Origin: Lujinxingia vulgaris
GTDB lineage: Bacteria > Myxococcota_A > Bradymonadia > Bradymonadales > Bradymonadaceae
Assembly (NCBI RefSeq): GCF_007997005.1
Contig: NZ_VOSL01000019.1
Span: 1 to 64,000 of the forward strand
Length of the DNA stretch: 64,000 bases
Reading direction: 5' to 3'
The notes under the pieces: generated by a model
Seen by the model: the letters and a program-made list of their open reading frames with translations, nothing else
Told to the model about the DNA's origin: nothing
Database searches by the model: none
Program-made: the position numbers and the translations under genes
Part shown: piece by piece, positions 25,072-33,797 of the stretch
How positions within the stretch are numbered: the first letter of the stretch is position 1
Layout of the letters: each line of letters starts with the position of its first letter

Positions 25072-25578
25072 ATGGCATCGTCCCGCATGACGCGAGCATC
25101 GAAGGTGGCGGTGTGCGCGGCGGCGCTGACGATGCTCGTGGCCTCCCCGGGCTTTGCGCAGTCGGAGCCGACCAATGGCACGCCCTGGTTTGACGATATC
25201 TTCTCGCTCTCGACCTCGACGACGACCACGGCGGTGGTGGTGGGGGCGGTGATTCTGACGGTGAACCTGGTCAACGAGACCAGCGCCGCGCTGGATGTGT
25301 ACCTCGACGATAACGCGGTGGCGGTGCAGCAGGATCTGCACCTCGGGGGCGGCGCGGCCACAGCCGACCTGGCGAGGATCTTTGGCGTGCCCTCGCAGGG
25401 GCATGAGGCCTTTGCGCAGCTGCTTTTTGAGGCGCGCCACGAGCTCTCGCCACTCTGCGCGCCCCCGAGCGATGACCTCGCCTCCCGGGAGCGCGCCCAC
25501 GCCTTCGCCGCTCATGTCTTCGGGGCGATGGCGCAGCACGCCACCCTGGCCGGGCATCTCCCGCAGCGCGAGGGCTGA
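25072..25578 (+). CDS. Paralogous exported membrane protein, copy 3
   Basis: 168 residues from ATG 25072; ATG 25087 is equally possible, and neither has a clear ribosome binding site. Signal peptide (VAVCAAALTMLVASPGFAQ), hydrophobic span (TTTTAVVVGAVILTVNLV), then the block shared with copies 1 and 2: YLDDNAVAVQQDLHLGGGAA and LARIFGVPSQGHEAFAQLL. It is GC-richer and more diverged, with HD replaced by QD. Three members within 3 kb suggest local duplication followed by repeat invasion. Function unknown. Confidence 0.7.
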   Translation: MASSRMTRASKVAVCAAALTMLVASPGFAQSEPTNGTPWFDDIFSLSTSTTTTAVVVGAVILTVNLVNETSAALDVYLDDNAVAVQQDLHLGGGAATADLARIFGVPSQGHEAFAQLLFEARHELSPLCAPPSDDLASRERAHAFAAHVFGAMAQHATLAGHLPQREG

Positions 25579-25769
25579 CGCGCTCCCGACCATGAACCTG
25601 CCGGGGCAGCGACGTCGGGAGCCAAAAGCGCCCTGGATTGTTGAAGCCAATACACACGTTATCCTTCGGGCGGTCCTCGCCAGGCACCTTTGCCTCTGCG
25701 GCGACTCGCCACATCTTTAACGTGCAGCCCGCGCTTTTAAGTGCAGCTTCGAGCAGCCCCGAGCCTTCT

Positions 25770-26126
25770 ATGAGCGAATTTTTGAAAACAGCCGCCGAGA
25801 TTGCCGGTGAGACCGGCAAAAACCTCTGGAAAGAGATCGGCGAAGACGCCCTCAAGAAGGCCGTCTCCACCTTTGTTGGCGAGGGTGTGAAGGCGATGGT
25901 GGACCTCTGGAAGACGCGGCGCGTGAAAGAGCTGGAGCGGGAGTTTAAAGCGCGGGCGAAGGAAGATGAGGCGGCGGCCTCGCCAGCGGTCGAATCGCCC
26001 AAAGCGTCGGAGCCGACGCCCGAGCCCGCACCTGAGCCAGAGCCCGCACCTGAGCCAGAGCCCGCACCTGAGCCAGAGCCCGCACCTCCCGCCGACCCGG
26101 ACCTCCCTCAGGATGACCCTCGCTGA
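25770..26126 (+). CDS. Small protein with Pro-Glu repeat tail
   Basis: 118 residues from ATG 25770 (MSEFLKTAAEIAGETGKNLW). Residues 1-~70 are a likely amphipathic, partly coiled-coil helical region ending in a basic patch (LWKTRRVKELEREFKARAKE). Residues ~85-110 are a PEPAPE low-complexity tail encoded by an 18-bp tandem repeat (CCTGAGCCAGAGCCCGCA, about four copies, 26020-26090). No signal peptide. The family is not recognised. Upstream 25579-25769 contains nothing notable. Confidence 0.6.
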   Translation: MSEFLKTAAEIAGETGKNLWKEIGEDALKKAVSTFVGEGVKAMVDLWKTRRVKELEREFKARAKEDEAAASPAVESPKASEPTPEPAPEPEPAPEPEPAPEPEPAPPADPDLPQDDPR

Positions 26127-26273
26127 GCTGGCGGGTGGCTACGCCTTGCAACCCCCGACAATTAAAGTAGGTTGACCGGTCTTAACCCGCGCTCCGGCCG
26201 CATCATTTGCGCCGGTAGATGCGGTGTTTACCCTGCTCACCCCGGACCCTCTTGTTGTTGGGAGTTAGACCTT

Positions 26274-27227
26274 ATGGATCCGATCTTACTTGCCCTTGGC
26301 ATGGTCATCGCCGGCCTGGTGCTCCTGTACTTCGGCGCCGAAGCGCTCGTCGGGGGCGCGAGCTCGCTGGCGCTGCGTCTGGGCATCACCCCGCTGATCG
26401 TCGGTCTGACGGTGGTGTCCTTTGGCACCAGCGCCCCGGAGCTGCTGGTGGGCCTTATCGGCAGCGATGACGTCAACCTGGGGAACGTCGTCGGCTCCAA
26501 CATCGCCAACATCATGCTGATCCTGGGGGCGGCGGCCACGATCAGCCCGCTGAAGATCGAGAGCCGGGTGGTCACCCACGAGCTCCCGATCATGCTGGCG
26601 GCCACCGGCCTCTTTATCGGGCTCTCGCTCGACGGCGCGCTGACGCGCATCGATGGCATCATCCTGCTTCTGGCCATGGTCGGCTACATCGCCTACATGT
26701 TCGCCGGTGCTCGCCGCGATATGAAGCGCATGGAGGCGATCGTCGGCGATGAACTGAGCGACGTGGATCCCAACCAGCGCAAACCCATCGTCGATGTGCT
26801 GCTGATGGTCGGCGGCATCGTGGGTCTGGCGCTCGGGGCGAGTTGGATGGTCAATGGGTCGACGACGATCGCGTCGTCGATGGGGGTCTCGGAGCTTGTT
26901 ATCGCGCTGTCGATCGTGGCGATCGGCACAAGCCTCCCGGAGCTGGCCACCTCGGTGGTCGCGGCCTTCCGCGGGGAGGCAGACATCTCGGTGGGCAACG
27001 TGGTGGGCTCCAACGTCTTTAACCTGCTCTTTGTGATGGGCGTGGTCGCCTGCTTTGGTACGATTGTGGTGGGCGAAGATGCCCTGCGCATCGACCTCTG
27101 GGTGATGGCCGCCATCAGCGTGTTGCTCTGGCCGCTTCTGCGCACGGGGCATAGTCTCAAGCGCTGGGAAGGCATCCTGATGGTCGTCGGTTACGTGGCG
27201 TATCTGGTATCCATGTTCATGCGCTGA
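26274..27227 (+). CDS. Calcium/sodium antiporter (CaxA/YrbG family)
   Basis: 317 residues with about ten membrane helices. Two inverted alpha-repeats carry the exchanger signatures: VVSFGTSAPELLVGLIGS with LGNVVGSNIANIMLIL in the first half, and IVAIGTSLPELATSVVAA with VGNVVGSNVFNLLFVM in the second. The Glu of each SAPEL/SLPEL motif coordinates Ca2+. The enzyme exports Ca2+ across the inner membrane in exchange for Na+. The start was chosen at ATG 26274 with GGGAG upstream; an earlier in-frame start would add an unlike N-terminus. It stands alone. Confidence 0.93.
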   Translation: MDPILLALGMVIAGLVLLYFGAEALVGGASSLALRLGITPLIVGLTVVSFGTSAPELLVGLIGSDDVNLGNVVGSNIANIMLILGAAATISPLKIESRVVTHELPIMLAATGLFIGLSLDGALTRIDGIILLLAMVGYIAYMFAGARRDMKRMEAIVGDELSDVDPNQRKPIVDVLLMVGGIVGLALGASWMVNGSTTIASSMGVSELVIALSIVAIGTSLPELATSVVAAFRGEADISVGNVVGSNVFNLLFVMGVVACFGTIVVGEDALRIDLWVMAAISVLLWPLLRTGHSLKRWEGILMVVGYVAYLVSMFMR

Positions 27228-27299
27228 CCCCCTTTTGGGGCCGCGTCACCTGCGGGCGCGGCTTGCTCTCGTTCCTCCCTCTCCCCCCCTCCACATTCT

Positions 27300-28979
27300 A
27301 TGATCCAGACCCCCTCTTCGCTGCGAATCGCGCTGGCTCAGATCAACTTCAAGGTCGGGGATCTCGACCGAAACGTCGCGCGCATTCGTGACGAGGTGGA
27401 GCGCGCGCGCGCCGCCGGTGCCGAGCTGCTGGTGACCTCGGAGCTGGCGCTCACGGGCTATCCGCCCCGCGATCTCTTGCATCGTGACGAGCTCATCGAC
27501 GCCCAGCTCAAGACCCTGGAGGCGCTGGCCACGCTGACCGACGACGACTTTGGCATGATCGTCGGTTATGCCGATCGTAACCCTCGCCAGGGGGGACGCC
27601 GCCTGGTCAACGCGGCGGCCTTCTGTGTGGGGGGGCGCGTCAAAGAGCGCATCTTTAAACAGCTCTTGCCCGAGTACGACGTCTTTGATGAGGCGCGTTA
27701 TTTTGAGCCCGGCGGCGAGTCGCCGATCTTGAGTTTTAAGGGTGTGCGCCTGGGGGTGAGCATTTGTGAAGATGCCTGGGCCCCGGTCGAGCACTGGGAG
27801 CAGCCGCGCTATAAGGGCGATCCGGTGGCGGCGCTGGTGGCCAACGGGGCGCAGGTCTTGATCAACATCTCGGCCAGCCCTTTTGCCCGGGGCAAACGCG
27901 CGATGCGCGAGGCGATGCTCTGCGAGCACGCCGCGCGTCATAAACGGCCGCTGATCTTTGTGAACCAGGTCGGCGCCACCGATGAGCTGATCTTCGAGGG
28001 GGCGTCGGTGGCCATCGACGCCGAGGGACGCATCGCCCATCGCCTCTCGGATTTCAGCTCCGCCTGCGAGATCGTGGAGGTCAACACCTCCGGGGAGGTC
28101 GTGGGGCCGCAGGAGGGCTCGGGCTCGGTGCGCGATGCGATTGGCGAGCTGCGCGCGGCGCTGGTGCTGGGCACCCGCGATTACGTGCGAAAGTCGGGCT
28201 TTCAGCAGGTGCTCCTGGGGCTCTCCGGTGGCATCGACTCGGCGGTGACCGCCGTGATCGCCGCCGACGCCCTGGGGCCGGAGAACGTGCACGCCGTGGC
28301 GATGCCTTCGCGCTACTCCTCGCGCCATAGCCGCGATGACGCGCGCACCCTGGCCAACAACCTGGGCATTGAGTTCGATGAGATCGGCATCGAGCAGCCT
28401 TATACGAGCTTTCTCGATGTGCTCACCCCGCATTTTAAGGGCAAAGATTTTGATGTGACCGAGGAGAACCTTCAGGCGCGCATCCGCGGGGTGTACCTGA
28501 TGGGGCTGAGCAACAAATTTGGAAAGCTCGTGCTCTCGTGTGGCAACAAAAGCGAGCTGGCGGTGGGCTATTCGACCCTTTATGGCGATATGTGCGGGGC
28601 GCTGGCAGTGATCGGCGATGTGCCCAAGATGCAGGTCTACGCCCTGGCCGAGGAGTACAACCGCCTGGCGGGCTATGAGGTGGTGCCGCGCAGCATCATC
28701 GAGAAGGCGCCCTCGGCGGAGCTTCGTCCCGACCAGCGCGATGAGGACAGCCTGCCGCCCTACCCGGTGCTCGACGCCATCGTGGATCGTTATGTCGAAG
28801 ATCGGCAGGGCATCGCCCAGATCATCGAGGCGGGCTTTGAGCGCCGCGATGTGGAGCGGGTGGTGGGCCTGATTCAGCGCAACGAATACAAACGCTGGCA
28901 GGCTCCGCCGGTGCTTAAAGTGACGGCGAAGGCCTTTGGGTCGGGCTGGCGCTATCCGCTGGCGGCCAGCCACGGTTGA
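27300..28979 (+). CDS. nadE: Glutamine-hydrolysing NAD+ synthetase
   Basis: 559 residues, two-domain type. Residues 1-~265 are a nitrilase-like amidase with catalytic Glu48, Lys120 and Cys156 (VSICEDAW), which frees ammonia from glutamine. Residues ~285-559 are the synthetase, with the ATP pyrophosphatase loop GLSGGIDSAV (~306-315) and SCGNKSELAVGYSTLYGDMCG. It makes the last step of NAD synthesis, from nicotinate adenine dinucleotide. ATG at 27300 gives the standard N-terminus (LRIALAQINFKVGDL). It stands alone between the antiporter and a parS-like site. Confidence 0.96.
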   Translation: MIQTPSSLRIALAQINFKVGDLDRNVARIRDEVERARAAGAELLVTSELALTGYPPRDLLHRDELIDAQLKTLEALATLTDDDFGMIVGYADRNPRQGGRRLVNAAAFCVGGRVKERIFKQLLPEYDVFDEARYFEPGGESPILSFKGVRLGVSICEDAWAPVEHWEQPRYKGDPVAALVANGAQVLINISASPFARGKRAMREAMLCEHAARHKRPLIFVNQVGATDELIFEGASVAIDAEGRIAHRLSDFSSACEIVEVNTSGEVVGPQEGSGSVRDAIGELRAALVLGTRDYVRKSGFQQVLLGLSGGIDSAVTAVIAADALGPENVHAVAMPSRYSSRHSRDDARTLANNLGIEFDEIGIEQPYTSFLDVLTPHFKGKDFDVTEENLQARIRGVYLMGLSNKFGKLVLSCGNKSELAVGYSTLYGDMCGALAVIGDVPKMQVYALAEEYNRLAGYEVVPRSIIEKAPSAELRPDQRDEDSLPPYPVLDAIVDRYVEDRQGIAQIIEAGFERRDVERVVGLIQRNEYKRWQAPPVLKVTAKAFGSGWRYPLAASHG

Positions 28980-29102
28980 TCGGCAACTGACTCGATCTTC
29001 GGGGGGAGCCGGGCAGCGTGGAACAGGTCTTTACGTGGCCTGCGGGGTGCAGCGGGCCCGATGTTGTTTAAGTTCGCCGGGGAGTTGCGACGTCGTACGT
29101 GC

Positions 29103-29118
29103 GTTTTCACGTGAAACA
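29103..29118. promoter_or_regulatory. parS-like site 2
   Basis: GTTTTCACGTGAAACA matches 14 of 16 positions of TGTTTCACGTGAAACA, with the inner 14 bases intact on one side and the outer TG altered. It sits 18 bases before the ATG of the next gene. The rest of 28980-29135 holds nothing else. Confidence 0.75.
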
Positions 29119-29135
29119 CCACCTGTGGAGCGTTT

Positions 29136-29903
29136 ATGGAGAGCTGGCGGCGGTATTTGAGACATCTGGCACCGCGCCCCGATGCGCAGCAGCCTTTTTA
29201 CCCGGAGCGCGTGGAGCCGGTGGGGCCGGCGCTCTTGCCGACGATGGATCTGTTGAGCGCGGCTTATGTGGGGGGCCGTCTGATCGAAGCGCTGGCGCTG
29301 CGCGGCGGCACCAGGGTGCGGGCCGGGGCCGCCGGCGCCCTCTTGAAACGCTTAAGCCGCGCGTTACCCGAGGAGGTTGTTAACCACTGCGAAGCCGAGG
29401 CCGAGCGCGCGCTCTCCTGGCTTCATGAAGCCGAGACCCTCCCCGAGCCCCCCTCCCCGCAGCACCCGGAGCTCGATCTGATGCTCTCCAGCGACGTCAA
29501 AAGCCGCCTTGAGGTGGCGCAGCGCGCGCTGGAGGAGGGCCAGGGCCTGGAGCTGGAGCGCTACGACGCCGAGCAGCACCTCTGGTTTCGCCACCGCGCC
29601 ACCCCCCTGGAGCTTATCGACGCCGGCGCCGGCGATCTGCAGAGCGCGCTTCGCCTGCGCGATGAGCGCGGCGATACGCTGGAGGTTCCCCTCAAGGCCA
29701 TCCGCTGGCTGATGCCCGTGGCGCTGTCCTCCAAAACGAAGGATGCGGCCACTAAGGGAGCCACCTCCTCGGAGGCGCCGCCGCAGGGCGGGGAGCTCTT
29801 GAGTTTTCCCTTCGGCCGCAGCAAAGACCGCCCCACCCTCCTCGACGATCTGGAGTCGGAGGCCGAGAGCGACGCTCCGAACTCCCCCGACGAGCCCGGT
29901 TAG
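29136..29903 (+). CDS. Conserved-looking soluble protein of unknown function
   Basis: 255 residues with GTGGAG before the ATG. Residues 1-~100 are helical and hydrophobic in part (LLSAAYVGGRLIEALALRGG). Residues ~140-195 read LELERYDAEQHLWFRHRATP and LRDERGDTLEVPLKAIRWL, a strand pattern that recalls WYL-type ligand domains. That resemblance is weak and offered only as a lead. The tail is acidic and disordered. No signal peptide. The parS-like site just upstream may overlap its promoter. Confidence 0.55.
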   Translation: MESWRRYLRHLAPRPDAQQPFYPERVEPVGPALLPTMDLLSAAYVGGRLIEALALRGGTRVRAGAAGALLKRLSRALPEEVVNHCEAEAERALSWLHEAETLPEPPSPQHPELDLMLSSDVKSRLEVAQRALEEGQGLELERYDAEQHLWFRHRATPLELIDAGAGDLQSALRLRDERGDTLEVPLKAIRWLMPVALSSKTKDAATKGATSSEAPPQGGELLSFPFGRSKDRPTLLDDLESEAESDAPNSPDEPG

Positions 29904-30122
29904 GGCGCGACGTTCGCGTGGTATGAGGCCGCAAGACGCTGGTTTTCTAGATGGAAAAAAGGGGGGGGAGCGGGCGGATCTCGGCGTAATACAATCCCCC
30001 TTCATTGCGATCGCCCGAACACCTGTGGGACTATGCGAGCCGGTCGGCGCGGTTGAGATACGTAGCCCGGCGGCTGACCTTGAACCTCAGCGTTTCTTTT
30101 TTTGAACGACCGGAGAGACCCC

Positions 30123-31517
30123 GTGCGTCAACGCCCTGCCCTACTTCTTTCTCGTTCGCCAGCTCGCCATGTGCTTGCGTCCGGTCTGCGCCGCGCCGCG
30201 CTGCTCCTTCTTGTGGCCGGCGGCGTGGCGATGAGCTCGGCCTGCACCACCGGGGCAACCCGCACAGATGAGGCCGGCATCGAGACGCCGACGAGCACCT
30301 TTGACGCCGATCCCACCCTGATCCGCGTGCGCGACGGGGAGCTCATCGATACCGAGTCGCTCGACTCGAAAGAGGTCTTTGAGAACGCGTATCTCGACTT
30401 TCAGGCCCGGCGCTACGAAGACGCCCTGCAGAACTACCAGATCATCATCGACTACTTTGAGGACAGCCGCTTTATTCTGCCCTCCCTCTACAACGCCGGG
30501 CTGGCCCTGGAGCACCTGGAGCAGTGGGAGGACGCCGCCCTGCTCTACCGCCGCATCCTCGATGATTTTCCGGAGAGCGAAGAGTCGATCAACGCGAGCT
30601 TTCGCCTGGGGAAATCGCTGCATGAGGCCGGCCGCTATGAGGAGGTCGTCGAGATCATGCTCAGCCTGGGGCTGCGCGATTTGAGTCATTTCGACACGGT
30701 GGAGGCCCACGTGCGCCGCGGCAACGCGCTGCTGGAGCTTGAGCAGTGGTCCGAGGCCGAAGACGCCTTCCAGGCCGCCGTGGACTTAAACCGCCGCGCC
30801 CCGGGCGATGAGAAGCTTTTGGAGAACAGCCACTTCATCGTGCAGGCCTACTTCGGACTCGGAACGAGTTTCCACGGGCGGATGGATGAGGTGAAACTGG
30901 TGCTTCCTACCGAGCGCATGACCGAAGATCTCAACACCAAGGCCGATCTTCACCAGAGCGCCCAGGCCAACTACCTGCGCGCTTTGCGCCAGCATCACCC
31001 CTACTGGTCGGTGGCCGCGGGCTACAAGATCGGCCGTCTCTACCAGGATTTTTATTTGGATATCTTCTCAGCCGAGATCCCCGAGGGGCTCAACGAGGAG
31101 CAGATCACGATCTACTTTGAGGAGCTGCGCGAGACGATCCGCGTGGTGATGGAGCGCGCGCTCAGCGTGTACGAGCGCAACTTAGGGCTGGCGCGGCGCA
31201 TCGTGCAGTCGCCGGATGCGGCGGCCTGGATCGACGCCACCGCTCTGCATCTCGAGCGGATGCGCGCCCTTCTCGACGATCCGATGGTGCATCGCCGCGC
31301 CGAGCAGATCGTGCTGGCCGGCGGCTCGCTGGAAGAGGAGCTTTTCAACGTGCCGGCCTTTGCCCGCGAGCATGTGCGCCAGGCCCTGGCCAGAGCGCGC
31401 GATGCCGCCCGTGAGGCCTCCCCTCCCGCAGTCGCCCTCCAAGAGGCTGACCGCCACGAGGCTGACCCCTCGGTGCACGCCCGGCCCTTGCTCCCCCGGA
31501 CCGCGCTGCGGTACTAA
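30123..31517 (+). CDS. TPR-repeat outer membrane lipoprotein
   Basis: 464 residues from GTG 30123, chosen for GGAGAG 7 bases upstream; a TTG 21 bases earlier is less likely. The signal peptide ends in a lipobox (AMSSAC, Cys ~41). Residues ~90-260 contain tetratricopeptide units, for example YLDFQARRYEDALQNYQIII, YNAGLALEHLEQWEDAALLY and RGNALLELEQWSEAEDAFQ. The second half is helical without clear repeats. Proteins of this kind scaffold envelope assembly or machinery; no partner gene is adjacent. A perfect 13-bp hairpin follows. Confidence 0.8.
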   Translation: MRQRPALLLSRSPARHVLASGLRRAALLLLVAGGVAMSSACTTGATRTDEAGIETPTSTFDADPTLIRVRDGELIDTESLDSKEVFENAYLDFQARRYEDALQNYQIIIDYFEDSRFILPSLYNAGLALEHLEQWEDAALLYRRILDDFPESEESINASFRLGKSLHEAGRYEEVVEIMLSLGLRDLSHFDTVEAHVRRGNALLELEQWSEAEDAFQAAVDLNRRAPGDEKLLENSHFIVQAYFGLGTSFHGRMDEVKLVLPTERMTEDLNTKADLHQSAQANYLRALRQHHPYWSVAAGYKIGRLYQDFYLDIFSAEIPEGLNEEQITIYFEELRETIRVVMERALSVYERNLGLARRIVQSPDAAAWIDATALHLERMRALLDDPMVHRRAEQIVLAGGSLEEELFNVPAFAREHVRQALARARDAAREASPPAVALQEADRHEADPSVHARPLLPRTALRY

Positions 31518-31530
31518 GATTCCGACATCG

Positions 31531-31560
31531 AGGCCCCGAAGCCCTCTGGCTTCGGGGCCT
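31531..31560 (+). terminator. Perfect 13-bp hairpin after the TPR lipoprotein gene
   Basis: AGGCCCCGAAGCC and its exact complement flank the loop CTCT, 14 bases after the stop codon. No T run follows, so it may act through Rho-dependent termination or mRNA protection. Confidence 0.55.
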
Positions 31561-31684
31561 GCGACCCAACCCCTCGAGGGCGAAAGCGCATCGTAGAAAC
31601 ACCACGATGTGGGTCCTGGCGCGCACGATACGCACACTCGCCAGGGACCGCCCTCTCCCCCCTGATTGAAAAAATGGAGGCGTT

Positions 31685-33064
31685 TTGAGTACTGACGTGG
31701 TGGATGCCTTTTTCGAAAAAAATCAGCAGCGTTTTCTCGATGAGCTCTTTGAGTTCTTGCGCATCCCCAGCGTCTCCACCGACCCGGAGAACGCCGGCGA
31801 TGTGCGCCGCTGCGCGGAGTGGTTGATCGACCACCTCAAGGGGATTGGCCTGAAGACGGTGGAGCTGCACGAAACCCCGGGTCACCCCATCGTCTACGCC
31901 GAGCATCTGACGCAGGACGATGCGCCGACGATCCTGATTTACGGCCACTACGACGTGCAGCCCCCCGATCCGCTGGATCTGTGGACGACGCCGCCCTTTG
32001 AGCCGCAGGTGCGCGAGGGCAAGATCTTTGCCCGCGGGGCCACCGACGATAAGGGCCAGCTCTTCTGCCACGTCAAAGGCCTGGAGGCCTGGCTGGCCAC
32101 CGAGGGCGACCTGCCGGTGAACATCAAACTCTTGATCGAGGGCGAAGAAGAGGTCGGGAGCGTGAACCTCGACCACTGGATCGAGGCCCACCAGGAGCGC
32201 CTTTCGTGTGACGCGGTGGTGATCAGCGACTCCTCGATGTTTGGTCCCGGGCAGCCTTCGATCACCTACGGGCTGCGCGGGCTGGCGTACCTGGAGATGA
32301 CGGTGGAGGGCCCCGATCACGACCTGCACTCCGGGCTCTTTGGCGGGGCGATCCCCAACCCGATCAACGAGCTGGCGCGCATCATCGCCAAACTTCATGA
32401 CGCCCAGGGTCGCGTGGCCATCCCGGGCTTTTATGACGATGTGATTGAACTGACCGAGGAGGAGCGCGCCGACTTTGCCGCCCTCCCCTTCGATGAGTCC
32501 GGGTTTTTGAAAGAGTCCGGGGCGGCGGGCCTCAAGGGTGAGGCCGGCTTCACCACGCTGGAGCGCATCTGGGCGCGGCCCACGCTGGATTGCAACGGCA
32601 TCTGGGGCGGCTTTACGGGCGTGGGCGCCAAGACGGTGCTGCCCTCCAAAGCCCACGCCAAGTTCAGCTGCCGCCTGGTGCCCGGTCAGGATCCCGACCG
32701 CATCGCCCAGCTCGCTGAAGACTTTGTGCGGGAGCTTGTGGATCCGGCGCTGCGCGTGAGCGTGCGCCCGCACCACGGCGGAAAGCCCGTGCTCACCGAG
32801 CGCGACGCCCCCACGGTACAGGCCGCCCTGCGCGCGCTGAGCCGGGTCTGGGGCACCGACGCGGTGTTTACCCGTGGCGGAGGTTCGATTCCGGTGGTCG
32901 CGACCTTCTCTGAGATCCTCGGCGTGCCTACCGTGCTGATGGGCCTGGGATTGTCGGACGACCGCCTGCACAGCCCCGATGAGAAATTCAACGTGGAGAA
33001 CTTCTATGCCGGCGTGCGCGCCAGCGCCTACCTTTTGCACGAAGCGGGGCAGCCGGCCGAATGA
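31685..33064 (+). CDS. M20-family dipeptidase/carboxypeptidase
   Basis: 459 residues starting at TTG 31685, supported by TGGAGG four bases upstream. Zinc aminoacylase/dipeptidase of the M20 clan. The metal ligand His88 is in YGHYDVQPP, bridging Asp121 in RGATDDKGQ, the general base Glu pair in LIEGEEEVGS (~154-155), Asp in VISDSSMF, and a C-terminal His in LSDDRLHSPDE. A lid/dimer domain is inserted in the middle. It probably cleaves dipeptides or N-acyl amino acids in the cytoplasm. It is followed closely by a small lipoprotein gene. Confidence 0.92.
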   Translation: MSTDVVDAFFEKNQQRFLDELFEFLRIPSVSTDPENAGDVRRCAEWLIDHLKGIGLKTVELHETPGHPIVYAEHLTQDDAPTILIYGHYDVQPPDPLDLWTTPPFEPQVREGKIFARGATDDKGQLFCHVKGLEAWLATEGDLPVNIKLLIEGEEEVGSVNLDHWIEAHQERLSCDAVVISDSSMFGPGQPSITYGLRGLAYLEMTVEGPDHDLHSGLFGGAIPNPINELARIIAKLHDAQGRVAIPGFYDDVIELTEEERADFAALPFDESGFLKESGAAGLKGEAGFTTLERIWARPTLDCNGIWGGFTGVGAKTVLPSKAHAKFSCRLVPGQDPDRIAQLAEDFVRELVDPALRVSVRPHHGGKPVLTERDAPTVQAALRALSRVWGTDAVFTRGGGSIPVVATFSEILGVPTVLMGLGLSDDRLHSPDEKFNVENFYAGVRASAYLLHEAGQPAE

Positions 33065-33077
33065 ATCGGAACCCGCG

Positions 33078-33422
33078 ATGAGATCGAGCTCGCCCAGCGT
33101 ATCAAAGCGCCGGCCCGGTTTGGCCCTCGCGCTCGTTGTCCTGGCGTGTGTGGGGCTCGGAGCGCCGGGGTGCGAGCCGGCTCCCGAGGTCGATGCGGAT
33201 GTGGCCCGGCGTCACGCCGAACTCCGCGCTCGCCAGTGGGCGGATACGGTCAAGCGCGCGGCCGATGAACGCATCTTCTTGCACCCGAACTCCGAGCGTC
33301 AGCGCGCCGCCCGGAAGGCTCAGCTGATGCTCGACGAGCTGATTGAGCGCGCACCCAAAACGCGTCAGGAGCGCCCTGCTCAACACCCTCAGGGTGAGCC
33401 CCAACGCGAGAAGGAGGAGTGA
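33078..33422 (+). CDS. Small lipoprotein, unknown function
   Basis: 114 residues from ATG 33078, 13 bases after the peptidase stop. Signal peptide with basic start (VSKRRPGLALALVVLACVGL) and lipobox GAPGC (Cys ~32). The mature part is a charged helix (ARRHAELRARQWADTVKR, then ERQRAARKAQLMLDELIE) with a disordered end. The stop TGA overlaps the next ATG by one base, so the two genes are coupled. Not recognised. Confidence 0.65.
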   Translation: MRSSSPSVSKRRPGLALALVVLACVGLGAPGCEPAPEVDADVARRHAELRARQWADTVKRAADERIFLHPNSERQRAARKAQLMLDELIERAPKTRQERPAQHPQGEPQREKEE

Positions 33423-33793
33423 TGAAAACCTTTGCGATCCTGGGCAGCCTCTTTGGCATGCTCGCTGTGGTCACCGGCGCCTTTGGTGCGCACGCGTTGG
33501 CCGATAAGGTCGACGCCCGCATGCTGGAGATCTGGCAGACGGCGGCCCATTACCAGATCGTGCACGCCCTGGCGCTCTTTGCGGCGGCCTGGCTCGTGAG
33601 CCAGACCCAGTCCACCGCGGCGATCACCGCCGGGTGGTGTTTTACGGCCGGGATCCTGGTGTTCAGCGGCTCGTTGTACCTGATGGTGTTTACCGGCGCG
33701 CGCTGGCTGGGGGCGATCACGCCCATCGGCGGCACCGCGATGATTGTTGGATGGTTCTGCTGCATGCTCGCAGCTCTTAAACTGGGGAGTTGA
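33422..33793 (+). CDS. DUF423 family membrane protein
   Basis: 123 residues with AAGGAGGAG just upstream of the ATG. Four hydrophobic helices and the family-typical blocks GAFGAHAL, WQTAAHYQIVHALALF, AGILVFSGSLYLMVFTG and ITPIGGTAMIVGW. DUF423 proteins (YgdD-like) are small inner membrane proteins without an assigned function. Its start overlaps the preceding lipoprotein stop, and the next gene follows 4 bases after its own stop, forming a tight cluster. Confidence 0.93.
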   Translation: MKTFAILGSLFGMLAVVTGAFGAHALADKVDARMLEIWQTAAHYQIVHALALFAAAWLVSQTQSTAAITAGWCFTAGILVFSGSLYLMVFTGARWLGAITPIGGTAMIVGWFCCMLAALKLGS

Positions 33794-33797
33794 TCCC

